From: an uncultured Cytophagaceae bacterium
GTDB taxonomy: Bacteria > Bacteroidota > Bacteroidia > Cytophagales > Microscillaceae
Direction: 5' to 3'
NCBI GenBank assembly: GCA_937899305.1
Contig: CALDJV010001222.1
Location: 1 to 17,074, forward strand
DNA length: 17,074 bases
Made by a program: the position numbers and the translations under genes. Below, piece by piece: positions 14,999 through 17,074 of the stretch. The notes beneath the pieces were generated by a model. The model made no database searches. It was not told the DNA's origin and worked only from the letters and a program-made list of their open reading frames with translations. The stretch's first letter is position 1. Each line of letters begins with the position of its first letter.

Positions 14999-16864
14999 AT
15001 GAATATTTTAGGAATTTCAGCTTATTATCATGATTCGGCGGCGGCCATCATTCAAAACGGAAACATTATTGCTGCGGCTCAGGAAGAGCGTTTTACCAGA
15101 AAAAAGCATGATGCGTCTTTTCCCACCAATGCGGTTCGCTTTTGCCTTGAATATTCAGGATTGAGCATCGACCAACTGGACGCCATTGCTTTTTATGATA
15201 AACCCTGGCTTAAATTTGAACGGTTGCTGGAGACTTATTATGCTTTTGCTCCTCGGGGAGTAAAGTCCTTTATCAAAGCCATGCCAGTTTGGATCAAAGA
15301 AAAACTGTTTTTGAAGAAGCTTTTGCATGATCATTTGGCCGAAGTAGAGCGCTACGATAAAAGTCGTTTGACATTACTCTTTCCATCTCATCATTTGTCG
15401 CATGCCGCGAGTGCTTTTTTTGCTTCTTCTTACGAAAAATCGGCAGTTCTTACCATAGATGGAGTAGGAGAGTGGGCTACGGCATCTTTGAGTTACGGTC
15501 AAGGCAATCAACTAAAAGTACTCAAAGAGTTGCATTTTCCCCATTCAGTAGGGTTACTTTACTCCGCTTTCACCTATTTTTTAGGTTTTAAGGTAAATTC
15601 AGGAGAGTATAAACTCATGGGCTTGAGTCCCTATGGCAATCCAGAATCCGAAGAGGTGGCCAATTACGTGCGCTTGATCAAAGAAAACCTGATGGATTTG
15701 AAAGAAGATGGTTCCTTGTGGTTGAACCAGGCATACTTTACCTATGCTACGGGGCTCAAAATGATCAAAGAAAAAAAATGGGAAGCCTTGTTTGGCCTCA
15801 CCCGAAGAAGTCCGGCCGATGCCCTTACCCAGACGCATTGCGATTTGGCCTTGGCCATTCAACAAGTAACCGAAGAAATTGTCTTGCAAATGGCCCGACA
15901 TCTACAAGAAGTAACCGGAGCTGAAAACCTATGCATGGCGGGTGGAGTAGCGCTTAATTGTGTGGCCAACGGAAAACTACAAAAGGCAGGTATTTTTGAG
16001 CGTATTTTTGTTCAACCAGCGGCGGGAGATGCCGGAGGAGCTTTAGGAGCCGCATTGGCTGCTTATCATATTTACTTTGAGCAAGAGCGAAAAATAGAAG
16101 CCGATAAAGCCGATAAAATGCAGGGAGCTTATCTGGGGGTAACTTTTTCAGACTTGGAAACCGAACTGATGGCCAAGAAATACCAAGCAGTGTTTCAAAA
16201 GATAGGGCAAGACGATGCGCTGTATACAAAGGTAGCCGCCTTGCTTGCGGAAGGCAAAATTGTGGGGTGGATGCAAGGCAGGATGGAGTTTGGGCCTCGG
16301 GCTTTGGGCAATCGCAGCATTTTGGGGGATGCACGCAATGCCGAAATGCAGAAAAAACTCAACCTCAATATCAAGTACCGGGAATCTTTCCGACCTTTTG
16401 GCCCTTCAGTATTGGCTTCTGATTGTGATCAATATTTTGAAACCAGCGAGCCTTCTCCCTATATGTTGATGGTACACAAGGTAAAAGACGAAAGCCAAAA
16501 GCAACTACCTGATAACTATCAGGCCTTGTCTTTGAAAGAGAAATTATATTACTTAAAATCTGATATTCCGGCAGTTACCCACGTAGATTATTCAGCCCGT
16601 ATTCAAACGGTGCATCAATCTACGAATCCAAAATATTGGCATTTGTTGGAAGCTTTCAAGGCCCAAACTGGATATGGGGTACTGGTCAATACCAGTTTCA
16701 ATGTGCGGGGAGAACCAATCGTGGCAACTCCTGAAGACGCTTATCGTTGTTTTATGCGTACCGAAATGGACTACTTGGTCATCGGCAACCATATATTTGA
16801 CAAAAGCGACCAACCCAACTGGACCCAAAAAGACCATTGGCAAGAGGAGTTTGAACTGGATTAA
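14999..16864 (+). CDS. O-carbamoyltransferase, NodU/CmcH/TobZ family
   Basis: 621 residues, within the family's usual 570-620. The N-terminal Kae1-like ASKHA domain (1 to about 355) has ISAYYHDSAAA (6-16), the metal-binding SHHLSHAASAF (130-140, His131/His135), LTIDGVGEW (151-159), MAGGVALNCVANG (313-325) and PAAGDAGGALGAA (340-352). The C-terminal YrdC-like domain (about 375-600) has EFGPRALGNRSILGD (430-444), YRESFRPFGPSV (460-471), DYSARIQTV (530-538) and LVNTSFNVRGEP (562-573). Known members make carbamoyl-adenylate from carbamoyl phosphate and ATP and transfer the carbamoyl group to a hydroxyl of a sugar, antibiotic or lipid. All catalytic blocks look intact. No glycosyltransferase or biosynthetic genes are in the window, so the acceptor is unknown. 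The ATG at 14999 gives the expected MNILGISAYYHD opening. The stop overlaps the left arm of a structured repeat. Confidence 0.93.
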   Translation: MNILGISAYYHDSAAAIIQNGNIIAAAQEERFTRKKHDASFPTNAVRFCLEYSGLSIDQLDAIAFYDKPWLKFERLLETYYAFAPRGVKSFIKAMPVWIKEKLFLKKLLHDHLAEVERYDKSRLTLLFPSHHLSHAASAFFASSYEKSAVLTIDGVGEWATASLSYGQGNQLKVLKELHFPHSVGLLYSAFTYFLGFKVNSGEYKLMGLSPYGNPESEEVANYVRLIKENLMDLKEDGSLWLNQAYFTYATGLKMIKEKKWEALFGLTRRSPADALTQTHCDLALAIQQVTEEIVLQMARHLQEVTGAENLCMAGGVALNCVANGKLQKAGIFERIFVQPAAGDAGGALGAALAAYHIYFEQERKIEADKADKMQGAYLGVTFSDLETELMAKKYQAVFQKIGQDDALYTKVAALLAEGKIVGWMQGRMEFGPRALGNRSILGDARNAEMQKKLNLNIKYRESFRPFGPSVLASDCDQYFETSEPSPYMLMVHKVKDESQKQLPDNYQALSLKEKLYYLKSDIPAVTHVDYSARIQTVHQSTNPKYWHLLEAFKAQTGYGVLVNTSFNVRGEPIVATPEDAYRCFMRTEMDYLVIGNHIFDKSDQPNWTQKDHWQEEFELD

Positions 16865-17021
16865 GTAACGCGTTCGTAACAACTGTCCGATTTAGTTTTA
16901 TCCCTCTTCGCTACACTTTGTTGCTTTTATTGCCCGTAGCCCTGCTACGAGCGCAAAAAGCGCCTCGTTTAGCTTTGAGTAATTTCACTGAAATCTCGAC
17001 ACTTGTTTTGAAAGCGTTACT
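16864..17021. repeat. 158-bp structured non-coding element with 8-bp inverted ends
   Basis: AGTAACGC (16864-16871) is repeated inverted as GCGTTACT (17014-17021). The interior is more GC-rich than usual spacers and holds a strong hairpin: ACGAGCGC (16947-16954) pairs with GCGCCTCGT (16960-16968) across AAAAA, with one bulged C, plus an overlapping alternative (CGTAG 16935-16939 with CTACG 16945-16949). No open frame of note is present. It may be a dispersed intergenic repeat or MITE-like element, and may also end the carbamoyltransferase transcript. Repetition elsewhere in the genome cannot be tested here. Confidence 0.5.
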
Positions 17022-17074
17022 AAGTAACTATTTTTTCGAGGTAAACCAACGTATTTTAAAAATAAAATGTACCT

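Overview
The window looks like a chromosomal stretch from a marine or environmental member of the Bacteroidota, probably of the Cytophagia (Microscilla-like) type. The clues are a secreted amidase ending in a type IX secretion sorting domain, a plant-type LRR protein with exact 23-residue repeats, AT-rich intergenic DNA with TAnnTTTG-type -7 boxes, and few Shine-Dalgarno sites. No rRNA, tRNA, CRISPR array or intact insertion sequence is visible. The organism assignment is inference from these features, not a database match.

Left part (1-5265, minus strand): a tight three-gene operon, read right to left. It encodes an 828-residue Sel1-repeat protein, a divergent HSP90-family ATPase and a TPR-like protein that runs off the left edge, with gaps of 6 and 11 bp. 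An HSP90 paralogue next to two alpha-solenoid scaffolds suggests a dedicated chaperone/adaptor module of unknown client. A 516-bp gap follows, then a 53-residue Cys/His-rich protein gene (5782-5943, plus) with its own strong terminator.

Middle (6231-9987): a membrane-anchored LRR protein (minus) and a two-TM DUF6232-like protein (plus) diverge from a 168-bp gap and share a short Gly/Pro/Asn motif, one at its N-terminus and one at its C-terminus. Next comes a secreted zinc amidase of the peptidoglycan-recognition type. It carries a middle region of Cys-loop repeats spaced 34 residues apart and a T9SS C-terminal domain. A 15-bp perfect inverted repeat separates it from the convergent genes to the right.

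Right-middle (9988-14488, minus strand): an unknown membrane-anchored coiled-coil protein, a membrane-anchored triple helix-hairpin-helix protein, and a two-gene transporter unit. The transporter unit is a neurotransmitter:sodium symporter (NSS) with a large insertion before its last helix, plus a 41-residue MetS-like small subunit, ending in a clear terminator.

Right (14999-16864, plus): a full-length NodU/CmcH/TobZ-type O-carbamoyltransferase with no visible biosynthetic partners. It is followed by a 158-bp structured non-coding element bounded by 8-bp inverted repeats. The items most worth a second look are the HSP90-Sel1-TPR operon, the divergent LRR/DUF6232-like pair with its shared motif, and the Cys-loop repeats of the amidase.
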